Assembly (NCBI GenBank): GCA_948099385.1
Contig: CANUEZ040000213.1
Span: 124,001 to 188,000 of the forward strand
Source of the DNA: Fasciola hepatica
Taxonomy: Eukaryota; Platyhelminthes; Trematoda; Plagiorchiida; Fasciolidae
Length of the DNA stretch: 64,000 bases
Direction of reading: 5' to 3'
The number at the start of each line of letters is the position of its first letter. The first letter of the stretch is position 1. The notes below the pieces were generated by a model. The model saw nothing but the letters and a program-made list of their open reading frames with translations. It had not been told where the DNA came from and ran no database searches. Of the stretch, positions 43,173-55,498 are shown in pieces. Both the position numbers and the translations under genes were made by a program.

Positions 43173-43509
43173 TCTGTGGGCCTGTATTTCTGGTCGCAAA
43201 AGATTCATTGTCAGTTAAAATAAAACCCAATTAGATCTTGACGACGGTAAATGATTTCTGTGGGAAATAATAAACTCAGTAATGTGCAACTATCAAAATT
43301 CCTCAACCGAGGCGATACACTTCATATTTATACACCAAATCAGTGATAATGCACATATTTCAAACTAATATTGATTGTTTTCGCCCACCATAGTGCTCTT
43401 TTGGCTTTGCTTGGGAAAGAAAAAAGAGATTTTTAGTTTCCCATTTAATTATTCATTTCACGGAAAAAGGTTGGAACATTTATCTCCTCAATCTAGTTCA
43501 TACGAACAG
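43173..43509. other. spacer
   Basis: AT-rich; nothing identified. Confidence 0.3.
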
Positions 43510-43653
43510 ATGAAATATATAAATTGTGAGATGCGAGTTTTCTACGTTCTTTCCAATAGCGAACGAAAAACATGGAAATTCACCTTGAAATGGAGCTCGA
43601 TGAAACACGATTCTAATGGACAGAGCCGAACAAATTCGGAAAAGGTTCAGTAA
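43510..43653 (+). CDS. candidate terminal exon, unrecognised
   Basis: After TACGAACAG the frame reads MKYINCEMRVFYVLSNSERK, TWKFTLKWSSMKHD and ends in a stop. The same frame is also open upstream to 43,375, so the acceptor is not proven. It is basic and polar, with no motif. Confidence 0.25.
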   Translation: MKYINCEMRVFYVLSNSERKTWKFTLKWSSMKHDSNGQSRTNSEKVQ

Positions 43654-44210
43654 ATGTGAGTGCTTAAAGCCAAAAAAGACAAACATGGTGGATAAACAGT
43701 TTCTTTAGGCATGGCTGAAGCGTGAGTCTACTCATCAGTAAAGATTAGCAGAAGGCTTATAGCCTAGGGCTCCAGTTTCGTGCAGCCATCCGGGAAGCTC
43801 GACTAAGGCGAGTATTGTGACAAAAGTTATCTAGGACTTACAGAAATGTTTGCTTGGATGAAATTTACCACAGTTTATTCTTATTTCCCCATTCCCCACT
43901 CCCATACGCACAGATTTGGTTTGAACCCTGAAAATCCGCTGATTCAGATGTATAAAGCTACTGCTGACTTGACTTGATATGAAAGATCCTAAAATAATCT
44001 CTTATTTCCTTATTTCCACAAAGAAATAATATCTTCGGAGGAAGTCAGAGTAAATTCGAGAACGCCAAATGAATTGCCGGAAACTGCTTGGATTGATTCC
44101 GGGACCACATGGTCTGAAGCCCGCGGGTATTGCCACTTGACCGGTGCTGGTCACGTGTTTTCCCCAAAGTTATACCCAGTGCTCCATCCAACCCCTCAAA
44201 CCAGAAAATT
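43654..44210. other. spacer
   Basis: No feature is recognised. Confidence 0.3.
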
Positions 44211-44357
44211 ATGAAACTAATTTTAATTGTTTATCGATTTGTCCCCAGTTACGTGGTGTTTTTTTTTGTCCGCCTTTGTTGCCCAACCATGGTGGATGCA
44301 CAGGTAGAAAGAAGAGATCCATCACTTGCGACAGTAATTAGGCGGAGTTCGGCATAA
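44211..44357 (+). CDS. short ORF with hydrophobic N-terminus
   Basis: 48 codons starting MKLILIVYRFVPSYVVFFFV. It could be a signal anchor. An internal ACAG^GTAGAA could be a donor. Weak evidence. Confidence 0.18.
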   Translation: MKLILIVYRFVPSYVVFFFVRLCCPTMVDAQVERRDPSLATVIRRSSA

Positions 44358-45571
44358 ATTCAATTGAGCCATTTTAATGGAACAACGGTATGTCATCAGT
44401 ATTGCAGATATTGTTGTCCCCTGTTAGGGTGCTGCAAGGATACCCTAAAGCGGTCTTGGTAACAGTTAAGTCTCCGTTTGTGTGACCTACAGTGTACTCG
44501 CATCCCGCGTTATCCGCCTAGCAAGTCAAGTAACACGTTCACGTATTTTTTTGTCCGTGCAAGTGATTTGCTTCAGTGGTTGTCTTCATTTTGGAACTAC
44601 TCGTTGGCCTGGCTCGGCAGTCAATCTGTCATCGACCTGCATGCTAACGCAGTCCCAAATCATGGGAACAAATTAGCTTGTGTGCTTGTTATGGTTCTTT
44701 CATGCTCTAGGCCTCCAAGATAAAACGCTTGAGGTGGACCAAGAATAGGCCCTTCTATGTCACACACCCTCTCCCAACTCACCCACTCACTAATCTGTAG
44801 GGTAAATTGATTCACATGAAATTCATCCAAGCTTGACTCGACTAAATAGTCTACATTCAAAAGCAGTCGATGCATGGTACTGGCGATTAGGAGCGGCAGT
44901 TTCGTTTCAGGTGCACAAGGATGGACATTAATATAACCTATGAATCACATTTGGTGCAATAAGAGGTTGGTTGCTTGTCTTTCTTTGGCAGATCCGAAGG
45001 ATATCTTTGCGGAAGATGTTGTTTAGTATTTTAAAAATGTATCAAAATAATAACAATACAGGAAGTCGCTGTGCACAACATTATTAGAGAATAAAACATG
45101 ATGGAAAAGTATAATTGTCCGACTTACAGTCGATGTTATCCACTAGTTAAATGAAGTAAATTTATGCAAATGGAGGATAACGAATAACTTGATAACTGAC
45201 GGACTGATTGAGTCATTGATAGCATATTGGTTTGATTGTTTTGTTGATTGATTACCCAATGTGTGCGCTTCCTAGTGACGTTAAATGAGGTTGGAATTTC
45301 GTAAACATTGTCTAACAAATCAAGACCGTGCTGGGGTTGAGTGCCCCAATTTCCGAGATCTTCTACTGAGGTTAATTCAATAAAAAGTCTTGTTTATCTG
45401 GCTAACTAAACTATTTTGAAAACTTCTGGTCAAACACGTTCAGATCAATTTAAATTTATTGAAAGTCTGAACATTTTTATTTCTAGTAAACATTCTGCAC
45501 TGGCACACCAAAAGTTACTTTACGTGATCTACTTCTTTCCTTACTCACCCACCTTTCCCTTCCGTCAACAG
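44358..45571. other. single-copy spacer
   Basis: The longest ORF (44,478-44,723, 81 codons) has no motif and overlaps another frame. Nothing else is identified. Confidence 0.3.
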
Positions 45572-45689
45572 ACCAAATGTTTTTCGGACCCTTTCTTGTA
45601 ACCACCCAGCTGAACACGAAGACAGTTGGAAAATACAAGTATCTGGATGTTTTTGGCGTCCATCCAGGGAGCATTTGATCAATAGATGA
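45572..45689 (+). CDS. candidate terminal exon, unrecognised
   Basis: A pyrimidine-rich tract and CGTCAACAG precede a frame reading PNVFRTLSCNHPAEHEDSWK, VSGCFWRPSREHL and a stop (38 codons). The acceptor is good. The product is unknown. Confidence 0.28.
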
Positions 45690-46904
45690 ATACCAGTTAT
45701 TGCAGTTTAAGGCAAAAGGTCAAACAGTGGAAACACTGCAAGGAAAAATCTCAAAATCCCGGATTTACGTACAACTTTTCATGTAATTGTTGACTGAAAA
45801 TGGAACATTGGAATCGTGAAAAAGCTCTTAGAACCAGATTACGGAATAAATTCTTAACTTACAAACTTGGACAGCGATGTGCCATTGTTTACGACAGAAA
45901 TACACTACAACAACCCTAAACTTGAAATCCATTTGTAGTGTTTAGTTTAGGCAATACTTAACAGTTTCGAATGGCACAGTATGCAGCTAGATCGTAAATA
46001 TTTGGTGACGTTTTACAAATAAGCTGCTCCAGAAACTCATCACCGGCATTAACCCGTAGGAAATCAGCAAATGGCCGGAATCTAAAATAGATCAAATGAT
46101 CAAGCTCTGTAGATTGTTTTTATAACTTTTCTTCCATATAGGACCTTACGGAAAAGAACCTCATTATGTGTTCCATTCATGAGCAAGTGACAGGTTTCGG
46201 CTAAGCCAAACGCACTAATGATAATAAAGAAGCCTCTGACAAGGAAGAATGTAGGAGCGTCTGTAGCACGAGTGCGGTTTACTCCCTCGAGCATACTTCT
46301 TTCTTTCGACTGCACATGCTGTTCTACAGTATTACGGAATGGAAGCTAATGCTTGGAAAACAAACAAACCCGTATGTGGTTATCTCGGCTTTTTATCCGT
46401 GCGTATTTTGTGAACGTTTTCAGATAGGTGGGAGTTAAAACGATACTCATATGATTCTGCACTCCGTTAATTAGCACGTCCGCTTCAATGTGGAAGTCCT
46501 CAGTTCAGTTATTGGGATCCTTTTCAAAACGAGTTGAAGCGCCTGGTCGAAAGCTGCAACAGACTCATTTCGGAGGATCGTAGGTGTAAGTGGTCGGTTC
46601 CATAACTCTTCTATGGAAACTAGCAACAGGCTGCAAGTCAATTCGTGCCTTTGTTATTAAGCTGTATTTTCATGTACCAACATTTTCTAGCACATTGAAA
46701 TTGTTCCTATCGAGCGGCCACGTAATTGAAGAACCTCGTATGATCTTTTAGAACTCCTGCAGTTAGTCCTATTCCTAATAGCTATTGTAGCTTTAAAGAA
46801 TAATATTATTATTAATATTATTTCTGCCCTTTTTCCATGTATCTCACATTGGTACTTGATTAAAACGCGGGCCTTGAAGGCAGCACGAATAACATTGCCA
46901 TAAG
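45690..46904. other. single-copy spacer
   Basis: A minus ORF at 46,100-46,315 has a hydrophobic middle but no recognisable family. Otherwise nothing is seen. Confidence 0.3.
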
Positions 46905-47539
46905 CTAAATGTGTTGTCGGTGGAAAGGACTATACCTGATGCCCTTAAAAAGAGAGTTCAGCTCACCGGTAGTGGAATTTATCATTTCCATGTGGATCAT
47001 CATGTGGCAGATAGATTTTTTTATGCCGCACCTAATAATGGGAAATCTATTCCTGATAAAATCAGCCGCTCATTCCAAGATGCGCAGAAAAGAACTCTAC
47101 CTCTTTTGGGTGAGTTCGAAAGCGGCAGTTCATTGCCCTAAAGTCCGTTAAAAAAATATCATTGAATTGCTGACAATATTTGGGGAGGAATGACCAATGA
47201 AACTCAGTGTTGTTCTATTAGCTTGGGTTTATTGTACAAGAAACATTTTCAGACGAAGCGACCAAACCTGTAAATAAATGAAAACTCAGTTTTACACTGA
47301 AAATCAACTCACGCATTAGCAGTGGTTTGTTGGACAAACAGTAAACTGCAAAAAAGAAGAAAATCGCTGTCCATTCACTCACAAATATATCTATGCGAAA
47401 AGCTAGTTCTGTGTACAAAGAGAAAAACAAATGAGCATTTGCCATTTGATTCGCGAACACACTTTGATGTTTGACAGCTTCGAGTTCATCCGAATGGCTG
47501 CCACGGCGGACTTGTTATATTCCTGCTCCAAATTTCACA
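46905..47539 (+). CDS. candidate two-exon gene fragment, unrecognised
   Basis: The first exon (about 46,905-47,109) reads VERTIPDALKKRVQLTGSGI, YHFHVDHHVADRFFYAAPNN, KISRSFQDAQKRTLPLL, then TTTTGG^GTGAGT. The second (47,478-47,539) lies between GTTTGACAG and CACA^GTAAGG. Both look coding by composition. In the joined frame the second exon stays open; a second frame (FEFIRMAATADLLYSC) is also open, so the pairing is uncertain. No family is recognised. Confidence 0.3.
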
Positions 47540-48569
47540 GTAAGGGTCAGTGGTTCTTTTTTATCCACTTCATAATCTATTTTGATTAAGCCATCTGACT
47601 ATCGCTCTTCATTCATCTGCAGATTAGAATTAAAACTCATGTCTATCAACTAAAATCGTAAACCTATTCAGACTGCAACAAAAATCAAGCAACTTCGGAT
47701 GATAGTGTGCTAGCTGATAATTTACCGACAGTCTGTTTACCGGTATTCCTCTCTTGGTTTTCATGAATACGTCTAACATAGGACGTTCCCACCTTGCCTC
47801 ATGGGCGATGGGTTATCGATTGTTTCCTCAGATCTTTTTTCAGCGTGTTTTTACGTTGTGTACAAGTCACCCGTCACCAACACCATCATCGTTGTGGTCT
47901 ACAGAGAATTTCCCAGGATCACCTTGTGTCATATTTTGTGGCGTTTATTGCCCAAAAATAGATTTGTAGCTGTCTCACTCACTGTTATATTTCGCGCTGA
48001 TATAGTTTGTCTTTGACAAACAAAAATACACAATTGAACCTAGGGTTTGATCAAAATCTGCCACCATCCACCGGTTTGTGCTAGAAGTAGGGATGAGAAA
48101 TTCGTGGGGGAAAGACCGAGACACAAAGAAAATTTCTATCTTCGAAAAGTGTATTGAAGTAGACGACGTTGAGAAGGTCGCTTTTTGGTGCTTGGCACCA
48201 TAACACAGCGGATACGTAATCTAACATTGCCTTCGTCAGGTTCCTCCGTGTTTTCATTTTTAGTCATCTTAAATGCCGTGCCGATAAAATATGCTTTATC
48301 GGGCCTAAAGCTTGAAGCATTGAAAGTAAGCCTGTTTGTTAATTGACGTTCTAATATACGTTAGACTACGACTTCAAAGAAGACTGTCACCTTTTTAGTT
48401 TCTTCCCAGGGATTAACTATAAGCTTCCCTCACTACTTATAACCCTATTTTCCAAGATGTTCATCTTTTCAACGGAAGGGACAGATTCCATGAACATAAC
48501 AGTTGACGGTATATTTAGTGCTTGCAGATGACCACTTTGAAATCGGGACTTGGATTATTCATATACCAG
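47540..48569. repeat. left edge of block X copy 3
   Basis: From about 47,740 it matches 10,780-11,230 inversely, with ORFs 47,754-47,969 and 47,801-48,016. At about 48,195 it jumps to the equivalent of 8,890 and so lacks 1.9 kb. It contains a fragment of the 8,815 ORF and the AATAAA of the six-cysteine gene. Penelope C itself is missing here. Confidence 0.6.
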
Positions 48570-49023
48570 TCAGGACTTGTAACAAGTGTTATCTACCTTG
48601 GAATATGAACATGGGTAACATCTTTCAGGACAGCCACGAGCTAAAGATTCCAAATACGTAGTACAAACTTTGCACCGCATTGATTGAGGGCTTGAATTAA
48701 GAGTTTCTATTTCCAAGTCTTTAGCACGACGACCTTGCTCAAACAAAACTCAGAACGTGTGGATATACCGTAGGGAATAAATATTTCGATTACTGATAGG
48801 TGCGTATCCTTTCTCATTTAAGGAGAACTTATTCAGCATGGAACGCAAACATTTCACAGACAGACTAGTTTACAATTTGTCCTGCAGGTTCACAACAGTT
48901 TAACATTTATAAAATAAATCATTTTTAGTTTGAGGAAATTGCACTCGGGTTTATGAACATACCTCTTGGAATATGACTGTTTAGCTCTAAACCGAGGACC
49001 AGAAAGAGAACAGCGACTGACAT
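48570..49023 (-). CDS. two-exon secreted six-cysteine peptide, copy 3
   Basis: Exon 1 is 48,963-49,023 and exon 2 is 48,570-48,733. The coding sequence, splice sites, RGRR site and cysteines match copies 1 and 2 with no difference that I see. The intron differs at a few bases. It lies in the second X-Y duplication about 27.5 kb from copy 2, on the same strand. Confidence 0.6.
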
Positions 49024-49881
49024 GTTTGCTCAGCAAATTTGAAACTGACAGGAAGAATGATAATATTATTGAATTTATTTTGCTTAATATATTCCGCTAT
49101 AACGAGCGTATCCAATAGAATCGTGTGTGCGAATAATCACGTGAACGATAACGGAACCAATGGTGTTTGCCGGTAGATCGTCTAACGACACACTCCGTTC
49201 AAAATGACCCAGGAAAGTGCAGTTTCACTGCCGTAGATTTATGTAATTTTGACCTTCTTTACTCAAGCTTTTCTAGTAAACACTTGTACACACCCACACC
49301 CGTATTACCGAACGAAAAGCATCGGACTGTTCAACTCACTGCTCGGGTCATCGTGATTAATCCATCACGTACTGAACAACTCATTTCGCACAAATCATTT
49401 GTTTTGATTTCTGCGCTCTCATCGAATCATTCAAACTAATCAATTTTTCATTTATTTGAAATATTAGAATACTCTGCCTAGGATACCAGGAATTAATTCT
49501 ATCACAATCTCAATGAAAATTTCCATTGGATCATGAAAACTCATGCTGCACAAAGAAAATACTTTTCACTTCATCCTTTAAGCATTTACTACGTAGTACG
49601 GAGTAACTGGGAATAAATATAGTTCTAGATAACAGAGTTGAATAAACATGCAATATGTCCGGGGTCTTTACTACATACTAAAATCTAATGATCCTTTACA
49701 ACTCTGGTGTGAAATTATATGTGAATTGTGTGACCAGTAAGAAGGAATAGACATGTGCTAAAGTTGGGTGCGTGAAATGTCATAAGATTGATGAGTTTGA
49801 CAATAGAAAGTACAGAGGGAAACTCTTGTTATGGCCACGGAAACAACAACAACGATTCCACAAGACTGTCCCACGAAACTG
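49024..49881. repeat. block X copy 3, upstream region of the six-cysteine gene
   Basis: Inverse of 7,200-8,050. It includes the ORF 49,167-49,439 (+), homologous to 7,691-7,915 and 21,615-21,920, and the CAA/TTG inverted repeat near 49,850. No regulatory motif can be proven. Confidence 0.45.
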
Positions 49882-50109
49882 TTATTGTTGTTGCCGTGGC
49901 TCTCGCCTTCGAACTTCTACGGCTTCTGCCATCAAGCGTAACTGCCTACGTGGTCGTTTGCTGTGAACTGCACAAGTGGTCAGGACCGTCACCGAATCGA
50001 TTGGCTGTCTACTATCAAACAAGTGTTGCAAGATTGTGTCTTTGACAGTGTGAACTGTTCCCTTGCGAAGAAGGATAGGAAAATGTCCTTCTGTCTCTGG
50101 GAACGACAA
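49882..50109 (-). CDS. conserved short ORF, copy of 6,990-7,196
   Basis: Same frame with a slightly longer C-terminus (75 codons). The overlapping frame at 50,015-50,209 is also open. Unknown. Confidence 0.25.
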   Translation of the reverse strand: MSFPETEGHFPILLRKGTVHTVKDTILQHLFDSRQPIDSVTVLTTCAVHSKRPRRQLRLMAEAVEVRRREPRQQQ

Positions 50110-50220
50110 ACATATCTGTCCACGGGATTATTGTTTGAATGAGTGCAAAAGTAATTACAACTGGTTCCTGGGCCCGTGAATAGTTCGCAAATTCGCCTAC
50201 TTCAAACATTACAAATATTC

Positions 50221-50805
50221 GTTTCTCTGTGCAACCTTATTTTTTTCCTTTGGGTAAATAGGATTTGTCGTTTACACGGACTTCAACATTTATTCTTCTT
50301 CTACATAGAAATTTCATATTCCCGGAGCCGTCTCAGATTTCTACATGAGTTTTCGCATCGGATGCATCACGTCACTGGCGGATGATCTCTTATTTATGGT
50401 TATCTTTGGTTCCTTGTTTCGACTTTGAGCGCTTTTGTTTCCCATCTGATTTCAAAGGAGTGGCCACTTTTGAAGAAATCATAATTTTGTTGACATACTA
50501 GTGCTCCGTATTAACCCACTCCCACCTGAACAGATGCGTTGGGATCTCTAGTCTCACAGTGACTTTACAATAAATCACAGGTCTTTCACATCTACTATGG
50601 GGCTGGGTTTACTCTATATGCAATAGTATCAATAAAGCCTATGAAATCCATTCGCCTCTTCGAACTGGTTCGTGATAGAAAATCTGTTAGGCTCTGCCCA
50701 CCTCTCTGATCTGGGTAGCCTGTGTACTCTGTCAGCATGACGAACTAAGTCTTATTAACTGATTCGGGGAACAGAACTTTGGTTGATTCGTAAGACATAT
50801 TTCAC
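50221..50805 (+). repeat. repeat R1, third copy
   Basis: Matches 1-580 directly and 6,300-6,879 inversely, with a small insertion at about 50,650 (ATTCGCC). Confidence 0.85.
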
Positions 50806-50869
50806 CATCATTTTAATGACCCGACGTTTTTGAACAAACCTATTGTCACCCCAGGAGCAACAAATAAAA

Positions 50870-51259
50870 TTATGCTGCCAATCCCGATAAACGGCTGATT
50901 TTAACCTTAGAGCCGGATTTCTGAACGTAATTTGTGAAGTAACGATAGGCTGTAAAATGAATTCGACTACTCTAAACTGAGGTCAGTAGTTTCGGCTTTT
51001 GCTGAAGGTGTAAAATAACTCTACCATTGATCCCGACAGGTATAATTGAATACTCGCTGAGTTTGAGTTTTTATTTCTCATCTTGCGTGAGCTCTTATCA
51101 TTTATTTCTGGAGTAACATTCGTTTGCGGATTTAGTCTTGTAAATATGTTCCTCCGAAAGACTTACGAATAAACTGTGTGGAGCAGACCCCACAGATACA
51201 GACGGCCAATACACTTACAAGAAAAGAGCGCTGGCAGTATTTGACCCGAGTCGAATCAT
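50870..51259 (-). pseudogene. copy of the two-exon secreted candidate, frameshifted
   Basis: Exon 1 equivalent is 51,167-51,259 and exon 2 equivalent is 50,870-50,949. The GTAAGT donor and TTTTACAG acceptor are preserved, but a 2-base insertion in the signal-peptide core (CTTTTCTTG for CTCCTTG) brings in a stop, and the Cys of exon 2 is Ser. If the real donor is the earlier GTAAGT, this copy could still be intact. Confidence 0.4.
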
Positions 51260-52134
51260 CACAGGTATGTGAATAGCCGGGTCATAGCAGAATGTTTTTT
51301 TACAATGAAATATGAGCTTTTCTGATCCACCAGTTAGTGGTTCATACTTCTCGGGTGTGAACTGCTAACGACCGAGTTCTACGCGTAACGGTTGACCTTT
51401 CCCAACTGAAACCTATCTATTCATAAGAAATGGGCTTAGGGCTATTTCAAGAAAATCTCACAGTCAAACTGGTGTATGACGCTCCAGTAGTTCTCAAGGG
51501 CTATGTCAAGTGGGTTCTCCATACGATGGTGTTGATATGACCGGGATTTTGAGACCTCGGAACTGCCGTATACAAGAATGGAACTCATAATGCTGCACCT
51601 TTGATTCAAGTTTCATTTAGGATTCAAAGCATCTGAAGTGCAGCTGATAGCGAAACAGCTTTGAAATTCATTCGTGGAGTTCCAGTGGGTAATAAGCGTT
51701 GACACTAGATGCTGAATCTTATCGTATAAGAGAAACTAGCAAAGTATCACATGGATACATTTTACTTGGTCGGACTGATAACTGAGAGTTAGTATCACAA
51801 TAATTTAAGGCACGTCTTCATCGCTCAAGTTATACTTCCGAATACCAGTGAAGGGCAACTGGGAGAAAGCACTATTTGAAGGTAATTTATTCAGGTCGCT
51901 CTTTTAGAAGTGTTATGCTTTTTTCATTCGAAAACATGACTCATGTCGTTCATTGAAACGATCCAGGATAGAAAACGAGGTTGCTTTTGGTGTTTTATCC
52001 AATGTTTAATTACATCACGTTGTATAAATCAAGCATACAAAAGCCATTCTTGTTTCGTTGTGAGCGGAAAAAGGTCTTCCCTTGTTAACTGACTTTTCTG
52101 AATTTTTATAATGAACTACAATGAGGTAAGACGT
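51260..52134. repeat. block X copy 3 spacer
   Basis: Inverse of 4,961-5,830. No gene. Confidence 0.45.
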
Positions 52135-52509
52135 TCACTGACAGGGTTCACGTTTAGGCTGTGGTGAATCATGGAAGCGATGGATCAGGGACATGCAGGG
52201 ATGGTTTTGTGAGTTGTTCAACCTAGAAGAGATCCATTTCTCCATGATGTTTGCCTTTTTTGGTTCGGCTGCTTGTAATCTGGCTGTTTGATCAGATCTG
52301 CCAAGCCAGAAGTGTTCTTCGTCTAGTTCGACCAAATCACGACCGCTCTCAGTCCGTGTATAAACCAGGTTAGTTGTCGTTCTCAGTTTTTCAATCGAAA
52401 GTGGTTTCTTGTTACACGAACACAGTGCTTTGTCTAACAGGAGCGTATAAACTGAAGTACGCAGTGGATAATCATCTATGTGTAACAATGCATCATTCAA
52501 GTAAATCAA
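52135..52509 (-). CDS. conserved 123-residue ORF of unknown function, copy 3
   Basis: Open for 124 codons. It agrees with 22,377-22,748 up to the last few residues, where a base change shifts the end. The strong sharing of the open frame with copy 2 contrasts with broken copy 1. Unknown. Confidence 0.35.
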   Translation of the reverse strand: MIYLNDALLHIDDYPLRTSVYTLLLDKALCSCNKKPLSIEKLRTTTNLVYTRTESGRDLVELDEEHFWLGRSDQTARLQAAEPKKANIMEKWISSRLNNSQNHPCMSLIHRFHDSPQPKREPCQ

Positions 52510-52799
52510 GTGGTAATTTGAAGATAGAAGTCAACAGTATTGGATCGCAAGGTGTAGTCCGGAACATTTAGCTGTTTATTCACCAGTACATTTTCCGGAG
52601 AAGGTGATTATATATAAGAGGTTGATTGGACATTCTCGTAAGACCATAAGTAAACAACACAACTTGATTCTTATAACAGGAATCGGCTTTTGTCTTGTTG
52701 TGTAAATTATTGTGTTCCTCCAAAATAGACTACTCCTCTTGACTCACAGATCAGATTTGAATCATTCTTCGAAGAGCTGACTACTAACTAACGGGTGAA

Positions 52800-53860
52800 G
52801 AAGCTGTGGGAAGGTTCAAAGCAAAACCGGTAGATTTTGAGCAGCGTATCAAACGAGTACCACAAAGAAAATTGTCTAGTGACAAAAAACCATTACAAAG
52901 CCATAAACCAGCTCAGAAGGAACTCGGCGTTAATACTTCTCCAATCAGACAAGGGATCTAGTGTAGCTGTTCTGAACAAAGTATTCCACAGAGACAAAAT
53001 GGCGATGATCCTAGAAGATGAAACAAAATTCAAACCGGTCCCTAAGACTAACTTCTCCAAAGAACTATAAAAGAAAAATAAAGACACAACCAGACCTCGC
53101 AAAAGCTAAACTTGTCTCAGAATCCACGGCCAAGTTTCTAAAATGTACAGTAAGTCATATACCACATATGCTCGGCCTACCAAAAGTACGCAATGAAGGT
53201 ATACCATTTCGACCAGCGTTGTCCACGGCCAACTCCTTGCAACGCAAACTGGCAAAGTGGCTTGGGGAACGGCTTACACCGGCGAGGTATTTATTTGGAA
53301 AAATCATGGTGAAGAATAGTTATAGAAGATGTGGCTTGTTGAGAGATTTGATCATTTACAATAAGTACTTACTCACCATGAATGTTAAGTCACTCTCTAC
53401 AATTAACTCAGTTCCCAAGGCCGTTGACATAGTTCATCAACTTCCCGATGATAACGACTTGAACATTGGATTACCAAATAACAAGCTGTTTCGATCATTA
53501 TTATTGTGCATCTCGGAAGTAAAATACTATCTCCTCGTACAAGAATATCGACTGACTGACGGAGCTGCCATGGGTAGTTCGCTGGAGCCCTTTCTGGCAG
53601 TTAAATTTGTCTCACACCTAGAACAAAACATGCGAAAAACCGTATCTCGAGCTAATCTCTACCGACTTTACTTGGACCATTGTAGCTTGCATGGACCAGC
53701 GATTTCCGCCCGGGGTTTGCACATGAAGGATATGAAACAGCGAACACTAAAAATAGCCCATGAGTCCAAAGCTTGGTAATCGGACAACTATTTGGCTGCC
53801 TACAGTCTGCTCACTACACGATATCTTTTTTACTGTGAACACTAAGGACCAGTTTGAAAA
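52800..53860 (+). pseudogene. Penelope family A, 3'-truncated copy
   Basis: It has the N-terminal KGSS motif (52,920-52,985) and the 253-codon RT frame (53,018-53,779), with GLPKVRNEGIPFRP, LAKWLGERL, DGAAMGSSLEPFLAV and YLDH. The sequence is then cut at about 53,860 (TTTGAAAAC) and joined to the equivalent of 25,316, so the RT C-terminus and the GIY-YIG domain are lost. Confidence 0.88.
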
Positions 53861-53879
53861 CCATTCTCCTATTATACTA

Positions 53880-54140
53880 TCAAGCGAGTTTTCTGTCTAA
53901 AGTGTCTTCGCACTCTTTTTTCACTATTTCATATTCATCTCCATAGTGTATTGTAAACAAACGTTGACTTGGTCGAATCAATCCGTTTGTAAACAATAGG
54001 CAAAGAATTAGGTGAAATGATGAATAAGCATTTGATTGAAAATACTCAAGAAAGCGATTGCCCTTGACGAAAGTTATACTTGGAAGATGACAATCACGGA
54101 ATCGATCATTATCTGGTGCAATACGGTGGATTCCATCCAT
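53880..54140 (-). pseudogene. conserved ORF (NDRFRDCHLPS family), copy 3
   Basis: The front part is open for 86 codons: MDGIHRIAPDNDRFRDCHLP, VKGNRFLEYFQSNAYS and GDEYEIVKKECEDT. It is cut short by the Penelope A join. Confidence 0.4.
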
Positions 54141-55498
54141 CCCGGCTAGTAGCTCATTAAACTTTACTTGCCGGTCTGGATAGTTGGATAATTACTGCCA
54201 GCAATTTACTGATGACAGATAGACAAAACAAGCGCATGAAAAATGATCCAGATTGAAGAGTCCATACTAAACTTGATAAATTAATGTATGGTGAACTAAT
54301 CGCTGTAAATACTTATATAGTTCTTTTGTTGCTGCTGACTTCCTATCTGTGGGACCAAGAAATACAAAAGCGTATGAAATGATTCATCTGAGCTATCAAG
54401 GCTCAGATCACCAGTGACTAGCAAGAAAGAGCTGTACTTCTGGCATTTTTGAAGTCATCAGCAGTGTATATCCAACAAGTCCCATCCACCCACTGGTGAA
54501 ACCCAGAGAGTCTCGTGATGAGCCATGAGCGTTGCACATCAGGCTATTCGAACTACCAATAGTTTGCCTCGCCCCAACACGGTATGATATTGTGCTCGCC
54601 GTATGTACGACTGAGCTGCTTTTCTGGTCCACCTTTGCTGACACTATTTTTTATTGTTGCAATCATCCACTGCCACGTTGCCCTGTCGCAGATATTCATA
54701 ACATTTTAAGTCATCCATAGAAGACCTCGTAAACTCACAGGTTACCAGCTGACAAGCGACATCGTTAAGAACTGGTGCTATCACGAGCAGAAAAGCAAAG
54801 TGCCGGATGACGCACTGCTCCTGGTCTCTCGCCGCCGGATTTTGACAGTCTCGGCGTTATATGAAACAATGTGCGTTCTCTGTTTGACAATCTCAAGGAC
54901 CCAACTTCTAACCTGTTGCTCACGCATTCCGAAATACTTATGTGCCATGCCTCCAAGAAACTTGACCTAAGGCTGACATAGACAAATCCATGGTGGAAAT
55001 CGGAAACGTTCTAAGCCCTCATTGGTACAGACGGAACTACACAAAAATATTTAGTTGGTAGCCTTGACACCTATATAAATTCCACACGACACAGCAGGAC
55101 TAGTGTCTCAATTCCCCATGGTTCTACTCCATGGTCACAACACAAATTTAATCAACAACAACCAAAACATCAACAACTTTAGTCAAAAGAAAATTTCGCA
55201 GTCGAAACTATAAAACACTGATGTTAAATCTGCTGCCCTTTGAAAATGATTTACTTCCATCTCAGAAGAGTAATCTTACTCATCCCAAAACAATTACGAA
55301 GGAAAGAGTAATTAGCATTCGAAATATACAACACACTTGAGGTTCCTTGACTACCAACAAAAGTTAGGACTATATATTATTCCGAAATTTTCTGCACTTC
55401 TAGAACATATGGTTTGGGAGCAATCTTTTCTGTGACCAACAGAAGGGCCACCCGTCTGACGACCTCGGTGTAGACCAAGAAAATGTCCAATACCTTCG
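54141..55498. repeat. block X copy 3, spacer with undeleted 598 bp
   Basis: Inverse of 1,270-2,620. CCAAGAAA is at 54,355-54,362 and 54,953-54,960. The ORFs 54,532-54,720 (+) and 54,408-54,644 (-) are counterparts of those at 2,042-2,354. None is named. Confidence 0.5.

Noticed and set aside
46455..46545. Possible tRNA-like module (TTAGCACGTCCGC ... CAGTTCAGTTATT)
   Set aside because: The B box is poor and no arm pairs well.
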